A stretch of DNA of 64,000 nt from DAOMNN01 sp035443825 (GCA_035443825.1 DAOMNN010000009.1:5167-69166), one strand, 5' to 3'. Counted from the stretch's first letter, positions 25,245-35,600 are shown. The notes: generated from the letters alone by a model not told the origin. Translations and numbers: made by a program.

Positions 25245-25549
25245 ACGAGGATTGGTTGCGCGAAGCCGGAGATGGATCGGTGGTGCTCCTGCTTCATGTC
25301 CAGCCAAATGCCGCCCGGACGGGGTTCGCCGGTCGTCACGGCGACGCGATGAAGCTGCGCCTTGCGGCACCGCCGGTGGATGGAAAGGCCAACGCCGCAT
25401 TGCGCGCCTTCATCGCCGATTTTTGCGGGGCGCCACGTGCCGCGGTGACGCTGGTCAGCGGTGAGGGGTCCCGCAGCAAGCGCGTGCGCATCGCAGCTCC
25501 CACGACGGCGGCACTCGCGCGGCTTCGCCAACTTTCGTCGGGCAATTGA
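25241..25549 (+). CDS. yggU: DUF167/YggU-family protein
   Basis: A 102-aa protein of the UPF0235 family: HVQPNAARTGFAGRHGDAMK, LRLAAPPVDGKANAALRAF and VSGEGSRSKRVRI are the three conserved blocks of this small alpha/beta fold. Function unknown despite wide conservation. The ATG overlaps the yggT stop, so it belongs to the same operon. Confidence 0.93.
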   Translation: MNEDWLREAGDGSVVLLLHVQPNAARTGFAGRHGDAMKLRLAAPPVDGKANAALRAFIADFCGAPRAAVTLVSGEGSRSKRVRIAAPTTAALARLRQLSSGN

Positions 25550-25588
25550 GGCTCGGGGTGGGTGCGCGATTGTCCTGATGCCATGGTG

Positions 25589-25626
25589 CGAATGAGAACA
25601 CGCCCCAGTCCCGAGACCGCTGGGGC
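25589..25626. repeat. Single-arm copy of the 7970-8023 repeat, next to a leader hairpin
   Basis: CGAATGAGAACACGCCC at 25589-25605 is identical to the right arm of the inverted repeat near 8 kb (8006-8022) and is preceded by CCATGG in both places. Here the opposite arm is missing. The 3' end enters a second stem, GCCCCAG/CTGGGGC (25602-25608 and 25620-25626), just before the ribosome-binding site of the acyl-CoA synthetase gene. Confidence 0.6.
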
Positions 25627-25644
25627 GATCCCGAGGAGACGACG

Positions 25645-27303
25645 ATGACGCAGCCGGACCGCTATCACGAGATCTACACCTCATTCCGCTGGGACGTGCC
25701 CAAGCACTTCAACGTCTTCGAAGTCTGCTGTCGTCGCTGGGCCGACGATCCGACGCGCATCGCACTGATCGTCGAGGACGACGCCGGGCATTGCATCCGC
25801 CATTCGTATGCAGAGTTGCGCGATGCCGCAGAACGCCTGTGCGGGGTGCTGCGCGAACTCGGGGTGGGTCGCGGCGACCGTGTCGCGGTCGTTCTTCCGC
25901 AGCGTTTCGAAACCGCAGTCGCACATATGGCAGTCTATCGGCTGGGTGCCGTGGCGATGCCGCTGTCCATTCTGTTCGGCCCCGATGCGCTCGAGTACCG
26001 CCTGCAGGATAGTGCGGCAGGTGTGGCCATCGTCGATGCGGCTGCGTTTGCGGCGATCGGCGCGGTGCGTTCGGGGTGTCCTGACCTGCACACGCTGATC
26101 GCGGTGGACGTGCCCGGAGCCGAGGAAAAGGACGCCGTCGCGTGGAACTCACTGCTCGGGCGTGAGGTGGATGCAATTCCCCCGGCGGACACACTGGCGA
26201 CCGATGCGGCCGTGCTCATCTATACCAGCGGCACGACCGGTCCGCCGAAGGGCGCATTGATGCCGCAGCAGGCCCTGCTCGGCAACCTGCCCGGTTTCGT
26301 CGCGAGCCAGAATGGCTTCCCGCGCGAGAACGACGTCTTCTGGTCACCTGCGGACTGGGCGTGGACCGGTGGACTCATGGATGTGCTGTTGCCCACGCTC
26401 TATTTCGGACAGCCCCTGGTGGGCTTCCGGGGTCGTTTTTCGCCCGAGCGGGCGTTCGAGCTGATGGCCCGTCACGCGGTGACCAATACCTTCCTGTTTC
26501 CTACCGCGCTCAAGGCGATGATGAAGGCCTTACCCCTGCCGCGCGAGCAGTTCGCGCTGCATCTGCGTGCGATCATGAGTGCTGGCGAGGCGGTCGGTGA
26601 TGCCGTCTTCGATTGGTGCCGCAGTGCGCTCGGGGTGACCGTCAACGAGATGTTCGGTCAGACCGAGATCAATTACATCGTCGGCAACAGTCACGAAGAC
26701 TGGCCGGCGCGCGCGGGCTCGATGGGGCGGCCCTATCCCGGCCACAGGGTCGCGGTGATCGACGACGCCGGTGCCCCGGTTGCTCCGGGCGATATCGGTG
26801 AGGTCGCGGTCAATCGTTTCGATATCCATGGCGATCCAGATCCGGTTTTTTTCCTCGGCTACTGGAAGAATCCGCATGCGACCGAGGGGAAATTCTCGGG
26901 TGACTGGTGCCGTACCGGCGATCTGGCGACCTGCGATGCGGATGGCTACCTCTGGTACAAGGGGCGTGCCGACGACGTATTCAAGGCGGCAGGTTATCGT
27001 ATCGGACCTTCCGAGGTCGAAAACTGCCTGGTGAGACATCCGGCGGTGGCGAACGCCGCGGTGGTGCCCAAACCGGACCCGGATCGCGGTGCGGTGGTGA
27101 AGGCCTATGTGGTCCTGGCGCCCGGCCATGAAGCATCGGCACGGTTGGTCGAGGCGCTGCAGGCCCATGTGCGCGGGCAGCTTGCGCCCTACGAATATCC
27201 CAAGGAAATCGAATTCATCGAATCCCTGCCGATGACCACCACGGGCAAGGTGCAGCGACGCGTGTTGCGTTTGCAGGAGGAAGTGCGGGCAGGACTTCGA
27301 TAG
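25645..27303 (+). CDS. AMP-forming acyl-CoA synthetase
   Basis: A 552-aa member of the acetyl/medium-chain acyl-CoA synthetase branch of the ANL superfamily. The adenylation motif YTSGTTGPPKG is at residue 193, FGQTEINYIVGN is the A5 motif, YKGRADDVFKAAGYRIGPSE contains the hinge, and the acylation lysine is in TTTGKVQRR near residue 535. It activates a carboxylic acid through an acyl-AMP to the CoA thioester. The length and missing acetyl-CoA-synthetase N-terminal extension suggest a short- to medium-chain or aromatic acid substrate; which one cannot be read. Its leader carries the repeat arm and hairpin noted at 25589. Confidence 0.9.
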   Translation: MTQPDRYHEIYTSFRWDVPKHFNVFEVCCRRWADDPTRIALIVEDDAGHCIRHSYAELRDAAERLCGVLRELGVGRGDRVAVVLPQRFETAVAHMAVYRLGAVAMPLSILFGPDALEYRLQDSAAGVAIVDAAAFAAIGAVRSGCPDLHTLIAVDVPGAEEKDAVAWNSLLGREVDAIPPADTLATDAAVLIYTSGTTGPPKGALMPQQALLGNLPGFVASQNGFPRENDVFWSPADWAWTGGLMDVLLPTLYFGQPLVGFRGRFSPERAFELMARHAVTNTFLFPTALKAMMKALPLPREQFALHLRAIMSAGEAVGDAVFDWCRSALGVTVNEMFGQTEINYIVGNSHEDWPARAGSMGRPYPGHRVAVIDDAGAPVAPGDIGEVAVNRFDIHGDPDPVFFLGYWKNPHATEGKFSGDWCRTGDLATCDADGYLWYKGRADDVFKAAGYRIGPSEVENCLVRHPAVANAAVVPKPDPDRGAVVKAYVVLAPGHEASARLVEALQAHVRGQLAPYEYPKEIEFIESLPMTTTGKVQRRVLRLQEEVRAGLR

Positions 27304-27330
27304 CGGTTGGACGCGCCTGCCGGCGGCGGT

Positions 27331-28608
27331 TCAGGCGCCGTACATCACCTTGCCCTCGACCAATGTGTAGCGCACCACACCCGGCAGCTCGAGCCCGAGA
27401 AAAGGGCTGTTCTTGCCCTGGCTGCGCAGATCCTGGCGGGTGACCTGTCGATATGTGTCGGGTTCGAAGACGCAGATGTCGGCGCGCGCCCCCACCGCGA
27501 GGTGTCCGGCCTTGGTGATGCCGACGATTCTTGCCGCATCCGAGGTGACCCTTGCCAGTGCCTGCACAAGAGGTATCCCGGTGTCGTAGGCCCATTTCAG
27601 GGTCAGCGGCAGGAGCAGCTCCAGCCCGGTTGCCCCGGGTTCGGATTCGCTGAATGGCGCCAGCTTGCCGTCGTCGTCGACCGGCGTATGGTCCGAACAC
27701 AGCGCATTGATGCGGCCCTCCACGAGACCGGCGCTGAGTGCATCGCGGTCGCGCTGGCTGCGCAGCGGCGGTACCAGATGGCAATTGCTGTTGAAGTAAC
27801 CGATGTCCATGTCGGACAGATGCAGGTGATTGATCGAGACGTCGCAGGTGACGTCCATGCCTTGCTCACGTGCCTGCTCGATGAGACCCAGCCCCTCCGC
27901 GCTGGACAGGCGGGTGATGTGCAGGCGCGATCCGGTCATCCGGGCGAGCTGCAGGTAGGTGAACAGCGCGACCGTTTCGGCGGCCACCGGAATCCCCGGC
28001 AGGCCCAGGCGGGTGGCCACCTCTCCGTCATGTGCAAATCCACCCCTGGACAGGAAGGGCGCGAGGGGCTGCAACCATACGCGGAATCCGAAGGTGGCGG
28101 CGTACTGCATCGCACGCATCAGCACGGTGTTGTCGACGATCGGGACATTCGCCTGGCTGAACGCGACACAGCCCGACTCGACGAGCTCGGCCATTTCGGA
28201 CAGACGTTCGCCCTTGAGGCCCACGGTCAACGCCCCGACGGGATAGACGTGGGCGCGGTTGAGCTTTTTCGCGCGGTGGCACAGCATCTCCACCAGGCCC
28301 GGTTCGTCGAGCGCCGGATCAGTGTCGGGCGGTATCGCGAGGCTGGTGACGCCCCCGGCCATCGCCGCATCCATTTCGGATTCGAGGGTGGCGCGGTACT
28401 CGAAACCGGGTTCGCGCAGTCGTGCGGCCAGGTCGATCAGGCCGGGGCACACGACGAGTCCGCCGGCGTCTATGGTGCGCTCCGCGCTGAATCCGTCGGG
28501 GGCGTGCCCCAGCGCGACGACCTTGCCCGCGGCGACGAAGACGTCCTGAACGCCGTCGACGCCGTTGGCCGGGTCGATCAACCGGCCGTTGCTGATTCTG
28601 ATGTTCAT
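27331..28608 (-). CDS. pyrC': Dihydroorotase-like non-catalytic subunit (PyrC')
   Basis: A 425-aa amidohydrolase-fold protein of the dihydroorotase family. The metal motif normally reading DLHVHLREPG is DLAARLREPG here (residues 59-68), so both zinc-binding histidines are gone. The sequence otherwise stays dihydroorotase-like (CSDHTPVDDDGKLAPFSESE, ALARVTSDAARIVGI). In Pseudomonas such PyrC' (PyrX) proteins are catalytically dead and hold the aspartate carbamoyltransferase dodecamer together. Its position behind pyrB fits that role. A genuine dihydroorotase must be encoded elsewhere. Confidence 0.9.
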   Translation of the reverse strand: MNIRISNGRLIDPANGVDGVQDVFVAAGKVVALGHAPDGFSAERTIDAGGLVVCPGLIDLAARLREPGFEYRATLESEMDAAMAGGVTSLAIPPDTDPALDEPGLVEMLCHRAKKLNRAHVYPVGALTVGLKGERLSEMAELVESGCVAFSQANVPIVDNTVLMRAMQYAATFGFRVWLQPLAPFLSRGGFAHDGEVATRLGLPGIPVAAETVALFTYLQLARMTGSRLHITRLSSAEGLGLIEQAREQGMDVTCDVSINHLHLSDMDIGYFNSNCHLVPPLRSQRDRDALSAGLVEGRINALCSDHTPVDDDGKLAPFSESEPGATGLELLLPLTLKWAYDTGIPLVQALARVTSDAARIVGITKAGHLAVGARADICVFEPDTYRQVTRQDLRSQGKNSPFLGLELPGVVRYTLVEGKVMYGA

Positions 28609-28630
28609 CCGCTGATAGTCCTCAAGTCCG

Positions 28631-29587
28631 TCAGGATGCGAGCATGCTCATGACCGCCATGCGAACGGCGATGCCGAAGGTAACCTGTGGCAGGATCACC
28701 GCCTGCGCGCCGTCGGCGACGGCGGAGTCGATCTCGACGCCCCGGTTCATCGGACCGGGGTGCATCACGATCGCATCCGGCTTTGCCAGTGCGAGTTTCT
28801 CGGCGGTCAAACCCCACATCTTGTAGAACTCCTGCGCGGTCGGCAGCAAGGCGCCGTTCATGCGCTCGTTCTGCAAGCGCAGCATCATGACCACGTCGAC
28901 ATCCTTGAGCCCTGCCTTCATGTCATGGAAGACCCGCACGCCCATTTTCTCGACATCGGTCGGCAGCAACGTCTTCGGTCCGATGACGCGTACCTCCGGC
29001 ACTCCCAGCGTGGTCAGTGCGGAGATCTGCGAGCGTGCGACGCGTGAGTGCAGTACATCGCCGATGATCGCGACCGTGAGTCGGGTGAAGTCCTCCTTGA
29101 AATGCCGGATCGTGTACATGTCCAGCAGGCCCTGGGTGGGATGGGCATGTCGGCCGTCGCCGGCATTGATGACATGAATGTCGTTGCGCCCGTTGGCGAA
29201 CAGGTGCTCGGTGATCAGAAAGGGTGCACCGCTGGCTGCATGGCGCACGACGAACATGTCGGCCTGCATCGCGCACAGGTTGTCCACCGTGTCGAGCAGG
29301 GTCTCGCCCTTGGCTGTCGAACTGGTCGACACGTTGAGGTTGACGACGTCTGCGGACAGCCGCTTGGCGGCGATCTCGAAGGTCGTCCGGGTCCGCGTGG
29401 AGTTCTCGAAGAAGAGATTGAAGATGCTCTTGCCGCGAAGCAGGGGGAGCTTCTTGACCTCGCGCTCCGCGACCTCGGTGAACGGTGACGCGGTATCGAG
29501 GATCGTGGTGAGGATGTCTCGCGGCAAACCGTCGAGGGTCAGCAGGTGCTGGAGTTCGCCGTTCTTGTCGAGCTGTGGATTACGCAT
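28631..29587 (-). CDS. pyrB: Aspartate carbamoyltransferase catalytic subunit
   Basis: A 318-aa enzyme forming N-carbamoyl-L-aspartate, the committed step of pyrimidine synthesis. The carbamoyl-phosphate motif is FFENSTRTRTTFEIAAKRL near residue 59, with HPTQGLLDMYTI for the second domain and HPGPMNRGVEI near the C-terminus. No pyrI is present; assembly with the PyrC' protein behind it is the expected arrangement. It overlaps pyrR by 8 bases and precedes pyrC' by 22 bases. Confidence 0.96.
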   Translation of the reverse strand: MRNPQLDKNGELQHLLTLDGLPRDILTTILDTASPFTEVAEREVKKLPLLRGKSIFNLFFENSTRTRTTFEIAAKRLSADVVNLNVSTSSTAKGETLLDTVDNLCAMQADMFVVRHAASGAPFLITEHLFANGRNDIHVINAGDGRHAHPTQGLLDMYTIRHFKEDFTRLTVAIIGDVLHSRVARSQISALTTLGVPEVRVIGPKTLLPTDVEKMGVRVFHDMKAGLKDVDVVMMLRLQNERMNGALLPTAQEFYKMWGLTAEKLALAKPDAIVMHPGPMNRGVEIDSAVADGAQAVILPQVTFGIAVRMAVMSMLAS

Positions 29588-30080
29588 CGATCAGCCTCAG
29601 GGTAAGCGTGTCGGCCTCGTCTTTCCGGAGCTCCAGGATCTGTGAGGCAGGAAGGGGTTGGGGCAAGGTGTGGGCACAATATCGCGCGCAGATCGGCAGC
29701 TCACGGCCGCCGCGATCGATCAGCACGGCCAGGTCGACCCGCGCAGGACGCCCGAAATCGAACAGTTCGTTCAGTGCGGCTCGGGTCGTCCGGCCCGTAT
29801 ACAGAACGTCGTCGACGATTACGATCTCCGCCCCTTCCATGGTGAAACGGATGTCGGTGCGCTTCGGTTTTCCCTGCAGCCCCCTCGAACCGAAATCGTC
29901 GCGATAGAACGAAACGTCAATCGACCCCGGGGGATGCTCGAGCCCCAATGCCTGTTGCAGACGTTCGGCGAGCCAGACGCCGCCGGTATGGATGCCCACC
30001 AGAACCGTGCGGGGGGATACGTGTGGGCGCATCTGCTCCACGAGCGTCGTGCACAGCGCTTCAGCGTCAGGAATGTTCAT
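29580..30080 (-). CDS. pyrR: PyrR-type pyrimidine regulator / uracil phosphoribosyltransferase
   Basis: A 166-aa type I phosphoribosyltransferase with the PRPP loop VIVDDVLYTGRTTRAAL near residue 87 and GIHTGGVWLAERL near residue 29. In Gram-positive bacteria PyrR binds pyr mRNA to control attenuation; in Proteobacteria the regulatory role is less certain. The ATG at 30080 is chosen because homology begins at MNIPDAEALC. It overlaps ruvX upstream by 14 bases and pyrB downstream by 8 bases. No obvious attenuator was recognised. Confidence 0.92.
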   Translation of the reverse strand: MNIPDAEALCTTLVEQMRPHVSPRTVLVGIHTGGVWLAERLQQALGLEHPPGSIDVSFYRDDFGSRGLQGKPKRTDIRFTMEGAEIVIVDDVLYTGRTTRAALNELFDFGRPARVDLAVLIDRGGRELPICARYCAHTLPQPLPASQILELRKDEADTLTLRLIDA

Positions 30081-30528
30081 GCGTGATGGTGTCCAGGTAA
30101 TCTTGCAGGATGATCCGTGCCGCAGCGGCGTCGATGAGGTGTTTGCGCGCACGCCAGTCCGTAATGCCACGATTGCCGAGTTCGCCTTCGGCCGCCACCG
30201 AACTCAGGCGTTCGTCAACCTCCATGACCGGCAGGGCGAAGCGGCCGCGCAGCTGGTTCGCGAAGCGGCGGCAGCGCGCAGTCACGGCGTGCTCCGTGCC
30301 GTCCATGTGACGCGGGATGCCGACGATCAGCGCCACCGGCCGCCATTCGGCAAGCAGGGCCGCGATTGCGGCGAATCGCGCCTGACCGGATTCCTCGCTG
30401 ATAACGGACAGGGCGCTTGCCATGCCGGTTTCGAGTTCGCCGACGGCGACGCCGATGCGCGCAAGACCGAAATCGAAACCGATGACCGAGCCGCGTGCGG
30501 GTAGCGCAGGCCCCGCCGTGTCAGGCAT
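30067..30528 (-). CDS. ruvX: Putative pre-16S rRNA nuclease / Holliday junction resolvase (YqgF)
   Basis: A 153-aa RNase H-fold protein. The first catalytic Asp is D18 in GFDFGLARIGVAVG; LIVGIPRHMDGTEH and VDERLSSVAA are the other family blocks, and the C-terminal DAAAARIILQDYL carries the last acidic residue. YqgF processes the 5' end of 16S rRNA in E. coli; a resolvase role was proposed earlier. The ATG at 30528 overlaps the algH stop by 8 bases. An upstream start would only add non-homologous residues. Confidence 0.93.
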   Translation of the reverse strand: MPDTAGPALPARGSVIGFDFGLARIGVAVGELETGMASALSVISEESGQARFAAIAALLAEWRPVALIVGIPRHMDGTEHAVTARCRRFANQLRGRFALPVMEVDERLSSVAAEGELGNRGITDWRARKHLIDAAAARIILQDYLDTITHEHS

Positions 30529-31087
30529 GGCCTGCAATCTCGCTGAGATTGGCGAAATCGACCCCGAGCTTCTGCATCGCGGCAACGAGCCGTTCCTCCG
30601 GCGGCAGGTCGAACACGATTGCCATGTCCGCCGGCACGGTCAGCCATGCATTCTCGGCCAGCTCCTGCTCGAGCTGGCCGGCCGCCCAGCCTGCATACCC
30701 GAGGGTGATCACGATGTCCGACGGGATGCCCTCGTGGCCGACCGACTGCAGGATGTCGCGCGAGCTGGTGAGCGCGACTTCCTCGTTCACGACCAGTGTC
30801 GAATGCCATTCTCCGGGAGGGCGGTGCAGCACGAATCCACGATCGGTCTGCACCGGGCCACCGAAGTACACCGGCTGGTTCGCCAGCTGATCTGCATCGA
30901 GCGGCAGTTCGACGCGCTCGAACAGTTTGGCGATGGTCATCTCGATCGGGCGATTGACGATGACCCCCAATGCGCCCTGCTCGTTGTGCTCCGCGATGTA
31001 GGTCAGGGCACGTGAGAAATTGGGATCGGCCATGGCAGGCATGGCAATCAGGAAGTGGTGGGTCAGGTTGGCCGTGATCTCACTCAT
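30521..31087 (-). CDS. algH: YqgE/AlgH family protein
   Basis: A 188-aa UPF0301 protein. NLTHHFLIAMPAMADPNFSR is the characteristic N-terminus, followed by ALGVIVNRPIEM, VYFGGPVQTDRGFVLH and ITLGYAGWAAGQLEQELAEN. AlgH was first linked to alginate regulation in Pseudomonas; its molecular function is unknown. First gene of the algH-ruvX-pyrR-pyrB-pyrC' operon, divergent from the photolyase gene, with a TAAAAT hexamer close to its start. Confidence 0.94.
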   Translation of the reverse strand: MSEITANLTHHFLIAMPAMADPNFSRALTYIAEHNEQGALGVIVNRPIEMTIAKLFERVELPLDADQLANQPVYFGGPVQTDRGFVLHRPPGEWHSTLVVNEEVALTSSRDILQSVGHEGIPSDIVITLGYAGWAAGQLEQELAENAWLTVPADMAIVFDLPPEERLVAAMQKLGVDFANLSEIAGHA

Positions 31088-31182
31088 ACAATCATTTTAC
31101 GCCTTCACGGCCGCGCTGGAGCAGGAACCTGCACGTCGCCACAGCATCCAACCGGCTCCATCGCATACGTCAGGCATGTCCC

Positions 31183-32622
31183 ATGAGTTCCGCCCTTGTC
31201 TGGTTCAGGCGTGATTTGCGCTGTTTCGATCACGCTGCGCTCCATCACGCCCTTCTGCATCACGATCGGGTGCATTGTGCCTTCATATTCGACAGCGGGA
31301 TTCTGGATGCGCTGCCGTCGCGTCGCGACCGTCGGGTGGAATTCATCTACGAAAGCGTGGTTGAACTCGATGCGCGACTGGATGCGATGGCTCGCGCAGC
31401 GGGGGGGCGTGGCGCAGGGGTGATCGTGCGTCAGGGGGCCGCGGATGCACTGATCCCGGCACTCGCCAGCGAACTCGGCGTCGATGTCGTGATCGCGGGC
31501 CGCGACTACGAGCCCTACGCACGTGAACGTGACCGGCACGTCTCCGGTCGGCTGTCCGTCGCAGGCGTGGCTTTCGAGTGCGTCAAGGATCAGGTGATCT
31601 TCGAATGCGACGAAATACTGACCGCCGCGGGGACTCCGTTCAGGGTGTTCACCCCGTATCGCAACGCCTGGTTGCGGGCACTCTCACCGTCCGCACTGGA
31701 AGCTCGGGTCACGAACGCCCTTGCAATCCGGCTTGCCGCAAGATCCGCGCGGGACGTCATTCCGTCACTTTCGGCGCTAGGGTTCGAGCACACGGATCGA
31801 CCAGAGCTATCTCCACCTGCCGGTATGTCGGGGGGGCAGGCAATGTTTGAGGACTTCGGTGGGCGGATCGACCGTTACAAACAGGAACGCGACTATCCGG
31901 CACTGAACGGCATTTCCCGCCTGTCGGTGCACCTGCGTTTCGGAACCGTCTCGGTACGGAAGCTCGCCGCGTATGCGTGGACACGTGGAAGTGCTGGAGC
32001 ACTTGCGTGGCTCGACGAACTGATCTGGCGCGACTTCTACCACATGATCCTGTGGCACCATCCGCGCGTCGTGGATACCAGCTTCCGGTCCGAGTATGAC
32101 CGCGTGCGCTGGGACGATGCACCGGGGCTCTTCGCGGCGTGGTGCGATGGGCGCACTGGCTATCCGCTCGTGGATGCCGCCATGCGGCAACTGAACACCA
32201 CTGGTTTCATGCACAATCGCCTGCGCATGTTAACGGCCTCGTTCCTGACCAAGGATCTGGGCATCGACTGGCGGCTCGGGGAGCGGTACTTCGCCGACAG
32301 GCTCGTCGACTATGATCTGGCGGCGAACAATGGCGGCTGGCAGTGGGCGGCGTCAACCGGATGCGATGCTCAGCCGTGGTTCAGGATCTTCAATCCCGTG
32401 ACCCAGTCGGAGCGTTTCGATCCACAGGGCACTTTCATCCGAATCCATGTGCCCGAACTCGCCGCAGTGCCTGACCGCTTTGTCCATGCCCCCTGGCGAA
32501 TGGCGCCGCTCGAGCAGGCGGCGGTCGGGTTGCGCATTGGTGTCGATTACCCGGAGCCGGTGGTCGACCATGCGCTGGCAAGGGAACGCACGCTTGCCCG
32601 GTTTGCAGCCGCGAAGCGATGA
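31183..32622 (+). CDS. phrB: Class I CPD deoxyribodipyrimidine photolyase
   Basis: A 479-aa flavoprotein that repairs cyclobutane pyrimidine dimers using blue light. The antenna domain starts SALVWFRRDLRCFDHAAL. The FAD domain carries DELIWRDFYHMILWHHP, then TGYPLVDAAMRQLNTTGFMH, NRLRMLTASFLTKDL and WQWAASTGCDAQPWFRIFNP, all diagnostic of class I photolyases. It is divergent from algH with 95 bases between starts and convergent with pilL. No other light-related gene is nearby. Confidence 0.95.
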   Translation: MSSALVWFRRDLRCFDHAALHHALLHHDRVHCAFIFDSGILDALPSRRDRRVEFIYESVVELDARLDAMARAAGGRGAGVIVRQGAADALIPALASELGVDVVIAGRDYEPYARERDRHVSGRLSVAGVAFECVKDQVIFECDEILTAAGTPFRVFTPYRNAWLRALSPSALEARVTNALAIRLAARSARDVIPSLSALGFEHTDRPELSPPAGMSGGQAMFEDFGGRIDRYKQERDYPALNGISRLSVHLRFGTVSVRKLAAYAWTRGSAGALAWLDELIWRDFYHMILWHHPRVVDTSFRSEYDRVRWDDAPGLFAAWCDGRTGYPLVDAAMRQLNTTGFMHNRLRMLTASFLTKDLGIDWRLGERYFADRLVDYDLAANNGGWQWAASTGCDAQPWFRIFNPVTQSERFDPQGTFIRIHVPELAAVPDRFVHAPWRMAPLEQAAVGLRIGVDYPEPVVDHALARERTLARFAAAKR

Positions 32623-32639
32623 GTCGGGCAAGTCGCCAA

Positions 32640-35600
32640 TCAGGTGGTGACTGCGGTGTAGTCCTTCAGCAGGCCGAGGAGCTCGTCTTCCTCGTACGGT
32701 TTGCCGAGGTAGTGATTCGCCCCGATCTTCTCCGCATACTGGCGGTGCTTGTCCGCCATGCGGGAGGTGATCATGATGACCGGCACCTCCTTCAGACGAT
32801 CATCCGCGCGGATGTTGCGCACCAGGTCGAAACCGTCCATGCGTGGCATCTCTATGTCGGAGAGGATCACGTCGGGTACCGTTTCGAGCAGTTTCTCCAG
32901 TGCGTCGGCGCCATCCTTGGCGGTAATCACCGTGTAACCCTCGCGTTCGAGGAGACGTCCCGTGATCTTCCTCACAGTCAGCGAATCGTCGACGATCATG
33001 ACGGTCGGTTGCCGTGCCGGCGGTGCGTCCGTGGGTAGCGCCTCCGCACCCTGTGCAGACGCGTCCTCGTCGGACTCGGAAAGACTGCGGCTTGCAAGCG
33101 CGACCGGGTTCAGGATAAGGACGATCTCGCCGTCCCCGAGAACGGTCGCACCGGCAATCCCGATGATCCGGACCAATTGCGGGCCGGCGTTCTTGACCAC
33201 GATTTCCTGGTTGCCGCGCAAGGCGTCGACGTGCAGTGCGAGGGTCTGTGCACCTGCATGGAGCAGGAGCAGCCAGTTGAAGCGCTGGACTTCCGGGCGG
33301 GTCTGGTTGTCGCCGAGCAGACGGGGCAGGTAACGGTAGGCGAAATGACGATCCTGCCAGGAAGTCCCGCCTTCCTCGATGACACGTTCCAGTGCATCGG
33401 TCTTGAGTTCCAGCACCTGCGCAATCATGGTCGAGGGGATCGCATAGGTCCGTCCCGCCGCGCGAACGAGCAGCGCCTGGGTGACGGCCAGCGTCAGCGG
33501 CAGATGGATTCGAAACTCCGTCCCCTCGCCCTGCGTCGTACGCACGTCGATACGGCCCCCCACGGAGGCGGTGTCGGCCTTGACCACGTCCATCCCCACG
33601 CCTCGACCCGCAATCTCGGAAAGGCTGCCGGCGGTACTGAAGCCGGGAACGAAGATCAGGTTGGTCAGGCGCCGCTCATCCGCATTCTCATCCTGAGCAA
33701 GGAGACCCTGGGAGCGAGCTTTCTCGGCGATGCCTTCGAAATCCAGTCCTTCCCCGTCGTCCTGCAAGGTGATCGCGATCTCGTTGCCTTCGTGCGCCAC
33801 CGTCAGTGTGACCTGCCCGATCGGCTCCTTGCCGGCAGCGACACGGCGCTCCCTTGGCTCGATGCCGTGCGCGATCGCATTGCGCAGCAGGTGTTCAAGG
33901 GGGCCGGTCATGCGCTCGAGAACGCTCCGATCGATCTCGATTCGGCCGCCGCGCAGATCGAGGTTGGCCCGTTTGCCGAGATCTTTCGCCGTCTGGCGGA
34001 CGATGCGGTGCAGGCGATCGGCAAGGCTGTCGAACGGCACCATGCGCACCTGCATCAGGGCCTGCTGCAGGTCGCGTGAAAGGCGTGCCTGACTGTTGAG
34101 TGCAACTTCGGCCCCGTCGAGGTTGACCAGCAGGTTTTGCTGCACGGTCGTGACGTCGCCGACGCTCTCGGCCATCATCCGGGTCAGTTCCTGCAGGCGG
34201 GTAAAACGATCCATCTCGAGCGGGTCGAATTCCGTATGCCGGGACTCGGCCTGCGCGATGCGCGATTGCATCTGGACTTCGGCCTGGATCTCGACCTCGC
34301 GCAACTGATTGCGCAGACGAATGACGTTCTCCGTCAGGTCCAGCAACGAGCGCCGCAGAGTACGAAGTTCGCCTTCGATACGCGTGCGTGCGATACCGAT
34401 CTCGCCGGCCTCGTTGACGAAACGATCGACCATGTCGGCACGCACGCGCAAGGTCGACAATCCACCGGCAGCTTCGGCGGTGACAGGTGCGGTTTCGATC
34501 TCGACCGGTGCGGCTATCGCTTTGTCTTCGCGCCGGTCGGCCGGAGCGGCCGGATAGCGTTCCCCGCGGGCAAGTGCGCCAACCATCTGGCTGGCCTGGT
34601 CGAGGCCAGACACGATTTCGTCGAGGACGCTCGCCGGAACGACACCACCCGAAGGCAGTTTCTCGAGCCGGCTCTCCATTCGATGCAGGTGCTCGCCGAG
34701 GGTCATGGCCCCCGCCATGCGGGCACTTCCCTTCAGCGTATGGAGCAGGCGTGCGGTGGACTTTGCGTGCTCGGTTTCGTCGGGGCTGTTCTGCCACTCG
34801 CGAAGGGTCGAATCGAGCTGGCCGAGCAGTTCCGTGCCTTCCTCGATGAAGATCGGCAGCAATTGCTCGTCAAGATCGTCGTGAACCGTTGGCAGCGGCT
34901 CCGGCTCGGCCGTGATGACGTCGACCGCGGCCGCTTCGGCCTGCAACGGCTCGCCTGGTGCTTGCTCCCAGTTCTCGGATTCGGCCGCGACGGGCGTCGT
35001 CTCCTCCGCCACTTCGAGGCCGACGCCCTGCAACTGCTCTTCGAGTTCGGGGACTCCCAGCGGCAACTGGTGGGTAGCCAGTTCGGCAAGCATTGCCTCA
35101 AGGGTAGATGTCGTCGCCTGGAAGAGATCGGTTTCCTTGGCGGCCGGGGCCTCGTCGCGTTCGCGCAGCCGCTCGATCGCATGTTCGAGGGCACGAGCAA
35201 GGCCATGAAGCGCGGGCAGGCGCGCCGTGCCGGAGATGCCTGCGAGGGTGTGGGCCGCGCGCAGCGAAGGTTCCGACGGGACCCGGGTCGGATTGCGTTC
35301 CAGTTGGGCGAACTCGTCGTGCAGTGCGTACACATGATCGCGTGCTTCAGCCAGATACAGTTCGAAAAGCGGCCGGGAAATCTCGACGTCACCGAGGCGG
35401 AGCAGGGCCGGTTCCACGACTGGTGCGGGGGCCTCGGTGGTTGCCTCGAGGCTCTCCGCGATCGACAAGTCGATCGGTTCGGGGAGTCCTTCGAAGGAGA
35501 TCTCGAGTGCGACTGGTTCCGCCGCCTCGGGTGCGATCGCCTCGTCCGGTTCGGCCGCTTGCGGGCCTTCCTTCGGTTCCGGTGCCTCGGTCGCTTCGGG

